DNA from: Erythrophleum ivorense
Taxonomy: Eukaryota; Streptophyta; Magnoliopsida; Fabales; Fabaceae
Assembly: GCA_026724425.1 (NCBI GenBank)
Contig: JAIUCV010001126.1
Span: 62,001-126,000, forward strand
DNA length: 64,000 nt
Direction: 5' to 3'
Position numbers and translations under genes: made by a program. Numbering within the stretch: position 1 is the stretch's first letter; each line of letters starts with the position of its first letter. This document shows, in pieces, positions 44,031-54,039 of the stretch. The notes under the pieces are model-generated. The model was not told where the DNA came from. It saw only the letters and a program-made list of their open reading frames with translations, and did not search any database.

Positions 44031-45563
44031 CGTCTTTCACAGCCAAAAAGTAAAAAAACCTGTCAAAACCCAAAACCAGATTAGTCCTCTTGAGTGTGCA
44101 AAGTTAATTGTGAAAACTTTTTGAAGATGAATAGGAAATGGTTTCTAGTTTCAAGAGCAGCGAATCTTAGACGGAGAAAAGTGAATAAAATGTATTTAAG
44201 ACAGATAAAGACCCCACAAACTGAATATTCCCCCAAAACCCATATCATCCCAGGATTCGAATACGATGGAATTAACTTCTTCCAAATTTAAAGCCACAGA
44301 ATCGAGAAAAACGTTACACACAATCTGGTTTCGACTTTGACCTACCCACCAGCTGAAATATACGGTTTCATTGAAAAACAAGAGAAAACGATTCATTGAT
44401 AACATTACATTTACGAGACACAAATCAATACGAGAGAAAGTTCTTACCTTTTCCAGAAGAAAAGAGGAAACCCGTGATTTTCGACGGGCTCTTCAAAGGA
44501 GAGGCCTTTAAGCGTTTAGAGGTTGCTTTTTTGCTGGTTTCGTTTGTCTTTTTGTTTATTATTATGGCAATATCATCTTCTTCTGGAAAACACAAATCAC
44601 CCGCAAGAGTTTTCTTCTTACAGATTCCAAAAATATACAGAGAATATTTGTTTTCCCGGTGTTATCTTATTTCATTTGTTCGCATTATTGTCGCTAAGAT
44701 AGTGCATTTGGTTTCGACATTTATTTTTGTTTGTTCTTGGAAAGTGTTTTCCTTTTTGTATTGGAAACAATAAATAAATGTCGTAATTGGAAACCAATTT
44801 GAGAACTTGGTAGAATCAAGGGAATCACCCTAAATAAGTATCATATCATCTAGTGGAAAAATGACATACAAAAAGTAATCAAAATCGGAGAGAAAAAGTT
44901 GAGCCAAAATTGTTCTCCAGCCCATTTGATCAGGCTCATCAATACAACACATCAAATAATAATTATCTAAGCTTAGTAAAATAGTGGCGGTACAATACAA
45001 CAAGTCTAATAAAGTTTTCAGTGGATTACTTTTAGAAGAGAAAAAAAAAAAAAAAAAAAGTTAAGACAACCAATCAAAAAGTGCCTGTTGGGCGGCACTC
45101 GCACCAAACTACGAATTGGCAATTGCCCACCAAGTAGGCCACTCTGAGCAATCACTGCCTTTATTGGTTCAAGAATTACAATAACCGGGTAAGCTAATCG
45201 GTCCGGCTCAGTTAATTCATTTCAAGTAATAATTCCTTCCGATTAGAGAAATTAATGGATTTCAGATGAAACTAATTAGTCAAATCCACATTATAGATGG
45301 GCCTCAAATAAGTCCATAGATGTGACCAGATCAGTTAATTCAAGGCCCAATTTGACATATACTGCATTTTTTTTTTTTTTTTCTTTCTCATAAGACGAGA
45401 TTAATGTCGCGACTTCACACGTAAGCTTTCATTCAATTCAAGCCGCGTCGCAGTGTTTGTAGATAAACGAAAAATCAATTTCAGAGAAGAAGAAGCAGGA
45501 ATTGCAAAACCCTAGACTCCGTTGGACTCTCTTCAATCAACCTTTGAAACCAACGATTCCGTC
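44031..45563. promoter_or_regulatory. divergent intergenic region, PQ-loop and UBA2b genes
   Basis: About 1.5 kb between two divergently transcribed genes. The PQ-loop leader probably covers 44031-44470. A poly(A) run is at about 45043-45059 and a poly(T) run at 45367-45381. The sequence GTTTGTAGATAAACGAAAAATC to the ATG is a plausible UBA2b leader. The frame at 44460-44773 lacks any family resemblance and is not called. Confidence 0.45.
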
Positions 45564-46913
45564 ATGGCGATTAAGAGAAAGCTCGAATCTGAATCCAATG
45601 AGACGTCTGAGCCACCGCAGAAGCAGCAGCAATGTAAAGAAGAGGATCCGGGAATCAGAAATGACGATAATCAAATACACGGCGATGACAAAATCGAATG
45701 CGACGGAGTAGAGGAGGTTAAAGGAGATGATGAGAATAATACGGCGGGTGATCAGACGGAGGCGGCGACCTCGTCAGGATCTGGGAATCGGGGAGGTGAG
45801 GAGGACGACAATGAGCCAATCGAAGATCTCTTGGAACCGTTTTCAAAGGATCAACTGTTGATTCTCCTCAAGGAAGCGGCGGAGAGGCATCGCGATGTGG
45901 CTGATCGAATCCGGATGGTGGCCGATGAGGATTCCGTTCATCGTAAGATCTTCGTGCACGGGTTAGGATGGGACACTAAAGCCGACGCACTTATCGAAGC
46001 TTTTAAGCAGTACGGAGAGATCGAAGACTGCAAATTAGTGGTTGATAAGGTATCTGGGCAATCCAAAGGATATGGTTTTATCCTCTTCAAGTCACGTTCC
46101 GGTGCTCGGAAGGCGCTCAAGCAGCCTCAGAAGAAGATCGGAACTCGTATGACGGCGTGCCAGCTAGCGTCCATAGGACCCGTCCAGGGAAACCCAGTCG
46201 CAGCGCCTGTTCAGCAGCATTTCAACCCTGAACACGTCCAGAGGAAGATCTACGTCAGTAACGTTAGCGCAGACATTGACCCGCAGAAGTTGCTTGCGTT
46301 TTTCTCAAGGTTCGGGGAGGTAGAAGAAGGTCCGTTGGGGCTTGATAAAGCTACAGGGAGACCCAAAGGCTTCGCTTTGTTTGTCTACAGATCCCCAGAG
46401 AGCGCTAAGAAGGCACTGGAGGAGCCACACAAGACCTTTGAAGGTCACGTCTTGCATTGCCACAAAGCAAACGACGGGCCAAAACCGGTTAAGCAACATC
46501 ACCAAAACTCTCACAATCAAAATCCCCGGTACCAAAGGAACGAAAACACTGGTTACGGTGCACCTGGAGGCCATGGAAATTTCATAGCTGGGAATAACCA
46601 AGCTGCGCAGGGGTTAAACCCGGCCATTGGCCACGCCCTGACAGCTTTGCTAGCATCTCAAGGTGCTGGATTGGGTATGAACCAAGCATTTGGACAGGCT
46701 TTGTTGGGGACGTTGGGGACAGCTAGCCCAGGAAATGCAGCTGGAATGCCTAGTGGCTATGGTGCTCAAGCAAACATCACACCAGGGGTCTTTCCTGGGT
46801 ACGGTTTTCAAGCCGGTTTCCAGGGCGGTTATCAGACTCAGCAACCTGGCCAGGGCGGTGCTGGAAGAGGCCAGCATGGTGTAGGCTATGGTGGTCCTTA
46901 CATGGGTCAATAG
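45564..46913 (+). CDS. UBA2B: UBP1-associated RNA-binding protein 2b (UBA2b) type, two RRMs
   Basis: Single-exon coding region of about 449 residues. The start is the ATG at 45564 (MAIKRKLESESNETSE), matching the basic start of family members; the open frame continues upstream without an ATG. An acidic N-terminal region precedes RRM1 at about residues 128-200 (RNP2 KIFVHGL, RNP1 KGYGFILF) and RRM2 at about 228-300 (RNP2 KIYVSNV, RNP1 KGFALFVY). The C-terminal third is rich in Gly, Gln, Asn and Ala. The Arabidopsis proteins bind U-rich 3' UTRs with UBP1, stabilise mRNAs in the nucleus, and are linked to ABA and wounding responses; this is family knowledge. The downstream region has the splice signals for a 3' UTR intron. 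Gene order supports the At2g41060 position. Confidence 0.92.
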   Translation: MAIKRKLESESNETSEPPQKQQQCKEEDPGIRNDDNQIHGDDKIECDGVEEVKGDDENNTAGDQTEAATSSGSGNRGGEEDDNEPIEDLLEPFSKDQLLILLKEAAERHRDVADRIRMVADEDSVHRKIFVHGLGWDTKADALIEAFKQYGEIEDCKLVVDKVSGQSKGYGFILFKSRSGARKALKQPQKKIGTRMTACQLASIGPVQGNPVAAPVQQHFNPEHVQRKIYVSNVSADIDPQKLLAFFSRFGEVEEGPLGLDKATGRPKGFALFVYRSPESAKKALEEPHKTFEGHVLHCHKANDGPKPVKQHHQNSHNQNPRYQRNENTGYGAPGGHGNFIAGNNQAAQGLNPAIGHALTALLASQGAGLGMNQAFGQALLGTLGTASPGNAAGMPSGYGAQANITPGVFPGYGFQAGFQGGYQTQQPGQGGAGRGQHGVGYGGPYMGQ

Positions 46914-46927
46914 ATGTAACCACTCAG

Positions 46928-47791
46928 GTATACATTTCCAGCTTCTTTTTCATTTGTTCCATTGATGGTTTGTGTCAGACATCACCTGTGTTCATGGTTA
47001 AATCCATTATTGTATGGAGGTGCTCTAAAAGTTGCTGTGTTATGATTCCGTTGCTTATTATTTTTTCACCATTTTCAGTTAACTTTCAGCTGATGTTTGT
47101 CAGTTAAAGTTTTTTGCAATTTTGGTGTCCCAGACTCATGACTTTGTTGTGTTTCAGAAGTGGTATTCGGTTTTGCACCAGCTTTTAAAAGTCTCTCTTA
47201 TTCTCTCAATTCATTGTGCAGATATTCCAAAACAGTACTTTTAATATTGGCCTGGTGAATCTTCTGAAGTTATTAAGGAGCTGATGCAAATGGAGTTGTT
47301 TGGTTTTTGGATGAAATGTTCCTCTTTCCGTCTTTCGTTTCTTCAAAGGCCGTGACTCTTCAAACCTTTCAAGAAGTTTTAGTTTTTCCCAACTCTTTTG
47401 TTTTATGATAGTCCAAAGAAACTGCTCTGAATTTTACTATTATCGTCTCTGTTTTAAGTTTTCTGCGAACGTTTTTATTTGTAAAAGTTAAACAATGTTT
47501 CTCGTTGATACACAAACGCTTTCGCTCTGTTTAAATTCGTAATTTACATTTTTCTTTTCATCAGACTGTCGTACGTGTTTTTTTTTATTGGATCTACTTC
47601 TATCTATGTTTCGCGATTTTGGTGGATTTTTCCTCGTGCACGTAATCCTCTTAATGTTTTGTGCATGCTCTGGTAGTCTAGAACCTTGTCAGAATATAAC
47701 CAGACTTTGACTATACAATCAAATGAATGTAACGTTCGGATTGTCTTTGATTCCACATGTTATTTTTTATTAATCCCTCTTCCTGTTGCAG
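46928..47791 (+). other. probable 3' UTR intron of the UBA2b gene
   Basis: Fifteen bases after the stop codon, CAG|GTATAC offers a donor. A pyrimidine-rich acceptor TCCTGTTGCAG ends at 47791, with an alternative at 47806 (GACTGCAG). Introns in the 3' UTR, with alternative splicing, are known for the UBA2 genes. Splicing here would place a junction downstream of the stop, which could bring in nonsense-mediated decay if it lies far enough from the stop codon. Exact usage cannot be settled from sequence. Confidence 0.5.
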
Positions 47792-47806
47792 GTAACTTTG
47801 ACTGCA

Positions 47807-49246
47807 GGTTGAACGATCAACACTAACACCCAACAAAATCCTGCAGGGTAAACCTTTACCAATCCCAATTTGTTGACCAAATTTATGAACGCAGCATAGA
47901 GTTCTTTTTTTTTTTTTTTACTAGCTAAAGAAAAGGGATGAAGCTATGAATTAGTGGTTTTTAAAACTACTGATATAAGCAAAAGCCGTGTTCGTTTTCT
48001 TGTCTAGCTTCAGTAGATATCTGCCAGAACCTAAAAAAGTCCATGCAACTTGTTTCGGCTCTCTGCTAAAAGTTTCAACAAGTCTTGCCCTGCACTTGTT
48101 TCCGGGTGGCAATAAACTTTCTCTTTGCTTAAAAACTTTTGAATCAGTCAACACAATAGGTTAGTAGGAATGTTTCACGACATCCCAAAAGTTGTACTAA
48201 TGCATTTTACATAATTTATGAAGTGAGTTTCGTAACACAGCTGGAATTGGTGTGTGGTGTTGCATCTATGGGAGCTTCTTGTCTGTAAAAAGGTAAGTAT
48301 TAACCGCTTGTACTTGTAAAAGATATGTATTTAATTTAGAACCATTTTCTGGCTATAAAGTCTCTGTGTGTGTTCTTGTTCTCTCTGTGACAGGATCAAA
48401 CGGGCCACAAATGATTCACTCTGGTCATCATATTCTCATCGTATGTACCAAAAAGGAGTAAGACTCTTTTTCTATCGATGTGTAATACTAATATAGATAT
48501 GATAAGAATATTTTTTATACTAGTCTCCAGATAGATGAGAGTATAGTAGTACGAGTTAAGTAGAGAGGAATAAAGAAAGGAAGGGGAAACAGGAACACGT
48601 GGGAGAATATCCCAAAGAGGAAGCACACGCGGATCCTCATGCAACCTCTCATTCTCCTCCTCTCTCCTCCCTCCTCCCATGTGGTCCATCTCTCCCTTTG
48701 TCCCCCCCCTTTCTCCTTTTACCTTTTTACTCTTTTTTTACAGTCATTTCAAACGAATCTTTATCATTAATAGGAAAAAAAAGGTCATTTTAATTTTCTT
48801 GATTTGTATATCTCGACACTTTCTCGGTTTGTACCCACTACCAGCTTCACTTTTTATTCACACTAGGAAATAAATGAAAAACCGCATTTTGGGAAACTTG
48901 TTTTTGAGAAAGAGAAAACTGATTTCTTAAATAATTAAAAACAAAGATATAGTCATATTCGTGGGGTATAATAAACTTGGTATCCCATTTCTCTTACTAT
49001 GTGATCATTAGTTAAAAATACAAAAAAAAAAAACCAAAAAATAGAAAAGTTAATACGCTCATATCTGATCATACGTACGGAGAGAGTAGAGGGAAAATAA
49101 AGTACAGATCGAGGGTATTGTTTTTTTTTTTTACAGTAATGTGTGCTTTCTTAGAAAAGAAGCTTTTGTTTGAAAATTCCTCAAGGTTCGAGTGTAACAG
49201 TTTCTTAGGGAAAAGGCTCTTTCTTTTTTTCTTCTTTCTCTTTCAA

Positions 49247-49309
<63 letters not shown>

Positions 49310-49711
49310 AATGCATGTCTGGTTTAGTAACTCTCTCCCCTGCACTTAGCAAAGGTTTGTTTCAGACCCACCGTTTCCACTTCCACTTCCACACACATAA
49401 AACCCAGTTAGCTCCTTTCTTTTTCCGATCTCCTCCTTTCTAAATCTCAAGCTCTTTATATACTGAACCCAATTATACATCATTCTTAACTTTTTTGTTC
49501 CCTTCTTTCTTCATATTCTCCTTTCTCAAGCTGTCTTTTAGTTATCCCTCGAATGCTGCATGCAATCCCTGTTTCTCCCAGATTGTGTTTTCTAAGCAGT
49601 GATATCAAAATTCTAGACTTCTAGGTGTTTAGATCCATCGAGGTTTCTAATTTTGTATATCAGATATATAGACAGACATTTTTTTTCCTCTTTAGAAGGC
49701 TATATATAAAT
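47807..49711. promoter_or_regulatory. UBA2b 3' end and EEL-type bZIP promoter
   Basis: Holds the UBA2b terminal UTR, then the promoter of the bZIP gene. A TATA box TATATA is at 49457-49462. RY-type motifs, bound by seed B3 factors (ABI3/FUS3/LEC2), occur at 49312-49317 (TGCATG) and 49557-49564 (palindromic TGCATGCA). A (GA)n run of about 57 bp lies at 49251-49305. A short minus-strand frame at 47951-48154 has no recognised relative. Confidence 0.45.
49251..49307. repeat. (GA)n microsatellite upstream of the bZIP gene
   Basis: About 28 GA dinucleotides about 150 bp upstream of the TATA box. GA repeats are common in plant promoters and can bind BPC/GAGA factors; function here is not shown. Confidence 0.95.
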
Positions 49712-50866
49712 ATGGGTTCTCTTAGAGGAAACGTTGAAGCAGAGCCCATCTCTCAGTCATTAGCTAGGCAAGGCTCTTCTCTCTATAGCTTAAAGCTCCA
49801 TGAAGTCCAAACCCACTTGGGGAGTTCCGGAAAACCACTAGGAAGCATGAACCTTGATGAGCTTCTCAAGAGTGTCTGGTCTGCTGAAGCTAATCAGCCA
49901 CCACAAGCAACAGAGGAAGGAGTTACTCGTCAGGGAAGCTTGACTTTGCCTCGAGATCTCAGCAAAAAGACAGTTGATGAAGTTTGGAGAGACATTCAAC
50001 AGGACAAGTATGGAAGCAGTACTACTAATCCTCATGATCAGAGGAGAGATGACAATAACAGTAATAAGCAGCCTACACTCGGTGAAATCACACTTGAGGA
50101 CTTGTTGATGAAAGCTGGTGTAGTGACTGAGACACTAGTCCAAGGCTCGAACCATGGTCGTGATAGTGGTGGTCTGGGGCAAAACATTGCTCAAACTGGG
50201 CAATGGATTCAGTATCATCAGCTACCTCCGATACCGCCACAGCCTCAGCCTCAGCATCATCAACATCAACATCAAGGATTTATGCCGTATCCGGTTTGTG
50301 AGATGCAAGAAATGGTGTCTCCAACGTCTTTGATGATGGGTGGATTATCTGATGCACCACAAGCGCATGGGAGGAAAAGAGTTGCTTCATCAGGAGGAGA
50401 GATTGTGGAGAAGACTGTAGAGAGGAGGCAGAAGAGGATGATCAAGAACAGAGAATCTGCAGCACGCTCACGTGCTAGGAAACAGGTTGGGAAGAAAAAA
50501 GGAAACAAACAGATTTGTGTTTTTTAGTGTTTGATTTGTTAAATATGGTCTAATAACATTGAGAATTTTGTGATGAGCAGGCTTATACTAATGAACTAGA
50601 GATCAAGGTTTCAAAGTTAGAAGAAGAAAATGAAAAACTTCGAAGGCTGCAGGTAAATATATTAGACTCTCTTCTTCTTGTTTCATCTAATTTCATTTCT
50701 TTGCTTCAGTTATGGTTTCTTTATTTGGGTGTTGATTAATATATATATTAAACCCATCTCTTCTTCTTGCTTCATCTAAATGAAGGAGATGGAGAAGATC
50801 CTGCCAAGTGAACCGCCACCGGATCCTAAATGGAAGCTCCGGCGAACAAGCTCTACTACTTTCTGA
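49712..50866 (+). CDS. EEL: bZIP transcription factor, EEL/DPBF4 (bZIP12) type
   Basis: Three exons, 49712-50485, 50581-50652 and 50786-50866, give about 308 residues. It has the conserved blocks of the ABI5/ABF group A bZIPs: C1 with SLYSLKLHEVQTHLGSSGKP, C2 with SLTLPRDLSKKTVDEVWRD and C3 with QPTLGEITLEDLLMKAGVV. Conserved kinase-site serines lie in C1-C3. The basic region ends NRESAARSRARKQ (N-x7-R), and the leucine zipper spans the exon 1-2 junction. Such proteins bind ABRE sequences; EEL competes with ABI5 at the late-embryogenesis gene AtEm1 in Arabidopsis, which is established. It is longer than the roughly 262-residue Arabidopsis protein because of a Gln/His/Pro-rich insert (about residues 165-190) and Asn/Asp stretches. 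The ATG is the first in frame after the TATA box. Confidence 0.92.
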
Positions 50867-51394
50867 TCTTAAAGACTCTTCTTCTTTCTTTCTTTCTTTC
50901 TTCTTTTCTTCTTCTTCTTTTTGTTGGTTTATATATCATATGCACACCGGTTAGCGTGAGAGAGACAGCTTTTGTTCTATGTATATTATCTAGACTTTAT
51001 TGACTCGGTACATGTCCTAAATTACATTTCTTGAGTGTATATCCTTTTGCAGGTGGTTCAAACTTTTGAGTATAAAACATTGTTCAAGACTTCAAGTATG
51101 AATGAATCACTGTGTGGTTCTTGCCAAGAATTAAAAATGACCATTAAACGAATTTAGATTTAAGTTACGTTTTGGGCTTTTCTCTTAAATAATTATTGGG
51201 CTTTTGATTATAGCCCAATAAAATCGAACAGCATAGAGAATCCTCCACCACCCTGAAAAATCCAATTCGGTTTCGACCCGAAATTCAAAGAGAAAACTCT
51301 CGCGCCTTTTTCTTTTTCCTTTTTTTTTTCCTCCGGTGGAATCTCCGGCCTTTCGATCGTGATACCGTTCGTCTCTTTGCAGTTTTGTTCACTG
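50867..51394. other. bZIP 3' UTR and PPR gene upstream region
   Basis: About 530 bp. The first half holds a (CTT)n-rich 3' UTR. The second half leads to the PPR gene and shows TAGCCCAATAAAA near 51211. No other gene is seen. Confidence 0.5.
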
Positions 51395-53347
51395 ATGCTA
51401 CACCAAGTATCCTCCGTTGTTCGTCCACTGTCATCAGATCCAGCGACCGCCATAGCTAGTTTATGCTCAAAAGGAAACCTCCGAGAAGCTTTCCAGAGAT
51501 TCCGACTCAACATCTTCACAAACACTAATCTCTTCACCCCATTCATCCAATCATGCGCCACCAGAAAATCTATTCGATCCGGAAAGCAGCTACATTGCCT
51601 CCTCGTAGTTTCGGGATTCTCCTTCGACAATTTCATATGCAACCACCTCATGAGCATGTACTCCAAGATCGGGGATTTTCCTTCGACTATCGCAATGTAT
51701 GAGTCCATGCCTAAGAAGAATTTCATGTCATCTAACATACTCATCAATGGGTATGTCCGTGCGGGAGATTTGGTAAGTGCCCGGAAGGTGTTCGACGAAA
51801 CGCCTGATAGAAAGTTTACAACTTGGAACGCCATGATCGCTGGGTTGATCCAGTTTGAGCACAACGAAGAAGGTTTGAGTTTGTTTAAAGAAATGCACGG
51901 ATTGGGATTTTCTCCGGACGAATACACTCTTGGTAGCGTGTTTAGCGGAGCTGCTGGGTCGAGATCGCTGTCCATAGGGCAGCAGATTCATGGCTACACG
52001 ATCAAATACGGTCTTGAGTTAGATTTAGTAGTGAACAGTTCCGTGGCTCATATGTATATGAGAAATGGGAGATTGCAAGATGGCCAAAACGTCATTACAT
52101 CAATGCCTGTTCGTAATCTTGTTTCATGGAACACACTCATCGCCGGGAACGCTCAAAATGGATGTCCTGAAACCGTGCTTTATCAATATAAGCTGATGAA
52201 ACTCTCGGGTTGTAGGCCGAACAAGATCACGTTTGTGACTGTGCTCAGTTCTTGCTCTGATTTAGCGATAAGAGGTCAGGGTCAGCAGATTCATGCGGAA
52301 GCTATTAAGATTGGGGCTAGCTCTGTAGTAGCTGTGGTTAGTTCGCTGATCAGCATGTACTCCAAATGTGGGTGTCTTCAAGACGCAGCTAAAGCTTTCT
52401 CAGAACGTGAAGATGAAGACGAAGTCATGTGGAGCTCGATGATTTCTGCTTATGGGTTTCATGGACAAGGCGATGAAGCAATCAAGCTGTTTAATACTAT
52501 GGCAGAGCAAACGGAAATGGAGATAAACGAGGTCGCGTTTCTGAATCTGCTTTATGCGTGTAGCCATTCTGGTTTAAAAGACAAAGGGCTTGAGTTGTTT
52601 GACATGATGGTGGGAGAATACGGGTTTAAGCCCGGTTTAAAGCACTACACTTGTGTTGTGGACTTACTCGGTCGAGCAGGGAAGTTGGATGAAGCCGAGG
52701 CAAAGATAAGGTCTATGCCGATAAAACCAGACACGGTTATATGGAAAACAATGTTATCTGCGTGTAACATACACAAGAACGCAGAGATGGCACAGAGAGT
52801 CTTTAAAGAGATTCTTGAGATTGACCCTAATGACTCTGCTTGTTACGTCCTGCTTGCAAACGTTCACGCCTCAGCTAAGAGATGGCGCGACGTCTCAGAG
52901 GTGAGGATGTCAATGAGAGATAAGAACGTGAAGAAAGAGCCAGGAATCAGCTGGTTTGAACACAAAGGTGAGGTGCATCGGTTTAAGATGGGAGATCGTT
53001 CTCAGTCTAAATCGAAAGAGATCTATTCGTACCTGAAAGAGCTGACTCTGGAGATGAAGTTGAAAGGATATAAGCCTGATACAGCTTCGGTATTGCATGA
53101 TATGGACGAGGAAGAGAAAGAATCGGATTTGGTGCAGCACAGCGAGAAACTAGCGGTTGCATTTGCGCTCATGATGTTACCTGAAGGTGTTCCCATTAGA
53201 ATAATCAAGAACTTGCGCGTTTGCAGCGATTGCCACGTTGCGTTCAAGTATATTTCTGTGATCAAGAACCGAGAGATCACGTTAAGAGATCGTAGTAGAT
53301 TCCACCATTTCATCAACGGAAAGTGTTCATGCGGCGATTATTGGTAA
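51395..53347 (+). CDS. PPR protein, PLS class with DYW domain (At2g41080 type)
   Basis: Single exon of about 650 residues. The start is the ATG at 51395 (MLHQVSSVVRPLSSD); the open frame extends upstream without an ATG. The N terminus looks like an organelle transit peptide. Tandem P, L and S type PPR repeats follow (for example FTTWNAMIAGLIQFEHNEEG, LVSWNTLIAGNAQNGCPETV), then E/E+ motifs and a complete DYW domain ending CSCGDYW. The deaminase-like zinc signature is present: HSEKLAVAF (HxE) and CSDCH (CxxC). DYW proteins perform C-to-U RNA editing in plastids or mitochondria, with RNA target set by the repeat code. The organelle and target are not known here. Intronless genes are normal for this family. 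Confidence 0.93.
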   Translation: MLHQVSSVVRPLSSDPATAIASLCSKGNLREAFQRFRLNIFTNTNLFTPFIQSCATRKSIRSGKQLHCLLVVSGFSFDNFICNHLMSMYSKIGDFPSTIAMYESMPKKNFMSSNILINGYVRAGDLVSARKVFDETPDRKFTTWNAMIAGLIQFEHNEEGLSLFKEMHGLGFSPDEYTLGSVFSGAAGSRSLSIGQQIHGYTIKYGLELDLVVNSSVAHMYMRNGRLQDGQNVITSMPVRNLVSWNTLIAGNAQNGCPETVLYQYKLMKLSGCRPNKITFVTVLSSCSDLAIRGQGQQIHAEAIKIGASSVVAVVSSLISMYSKCGCLQDAAKAFSEREDEDEVMWSSMISAYGFHGQGDEAIKLFNTMAEQTEMEINEVAFLNLLYACSHSGLKDKGLELFDMMVGEYGFKPGLKHYTCVVDLLGRAGKLDEAEAKIRSMPIKPDTVIWKTMLSACNIHKNAEMAQRVFKEILEIDPNDSACYVLLANVHASAKRWRDVSEVRMSMRDKNVKKEPGISWFEHKGEVHRFKMGDRSQSKSKEIYSYLKELTLEMKLKGYKPDTASVLHDMDEEEKESDLVQHSEKLAVAFALMMLPEGVPIRIIKNLRVCSDCHVAFKYISVIKNREITLRDRSRFHHFINGKCSCGDYW

Positions 53348-53591
53348 CTAATAGGAAAAGGCTGTGAAGGTGTTTTACTCGTGAGCTATGGACACTTGCT
53401 TTAAAGTCACAGGACTCAAATTCTTTACATTGCTGATAATTAGCTTTTGTGATAAACTGATAATACCTTGAGATCGTGCCTCGTTCATAATTGATAAATG
53501 ATAATTTATACAGATGTGCAATTGCGTCGTCACTAACCCTTCCTACTAAAAGTTCATGATTGAAAATTCAATTCCATTTTAAAATAAATGT

Positions 53592-53622
<31 letters not shown>

Positions 53623-54039
53623 GACAGCATCTAATAATCGAAGTATCCAACCAATTAACGGACATCAAACTGGGCGACTCAGCGGAAGAGCTGACGTGGC
53701 AGTCAAGTCAACGCTCCGCGTAGAGACCGCGTGAACGTGTGATCCATCTCTTCTCTCTCTCGTCAACCTCCCGGTTTATTCAAAACTCAAAACGATGGCA
53801 TGGTCGTAATTAAAGTACCCAGCTTGAGGCTATTATCGAGATTTCAGAATAATTCGGGTAAATAAATATATAAACGCATCAAGTCCGGAGGTTCACAGCA
53901 TAAATAAATCGCTCCGAGAAGAACGGTCCATCGCCCTCACAAACTCTTTCTTTTTCTCCTTTTGGCTCTCTTCTAGTTCCTCCTCCATTACAGAGGACCA
54001 ATTTTACGAAGGAAATAACAGCAAAAAAAAAGAGAAACT
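53348..54039 (+). promoter_or_regulatory. calmodulin promoter and leader; CGCG boxes, TATA box
   Basis: This short gap runs from the PPR stop to the calmodulin ATG. CCGCGT occurs twice, at 53716-53721 and 53727-53732, matching the CAMTA site VCGCGB. An ACGTGGC-type motif is at 53694-53700. A TATA box TATATAAA is at 53867-53874, placing transcription start near 53900. A poly(A) run lies near 53598-53622. In Arabidopsis, calmodulin-like genes lie in the corresponding interval; none is present here. Confidence 0.55.

Noticed and set aside
44396..44773. 125-codon plus-strand frame between PQ-loop and UBA2b genes
   Set aside because: No start codon at its beginning, overlaps the expected PQ-loop 5' leader, and has a hydrophobic AT-driven composition with no motif.
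47951..48154. 67-codon minus-strand frame near the UBA2b 3' end
   Set aside because: The composition is protein-like in part, but there are no splice partners or family, and it overlaps the expected 3' region of UBA2b.
51208..51975. 255-codon minus-strand open frame opposite the PPR gene
   Set aside because: It lies mostly opposite the PPR coding sequence and has no family resemblance. GC-balanced coding regions commonly give long antisense frames.
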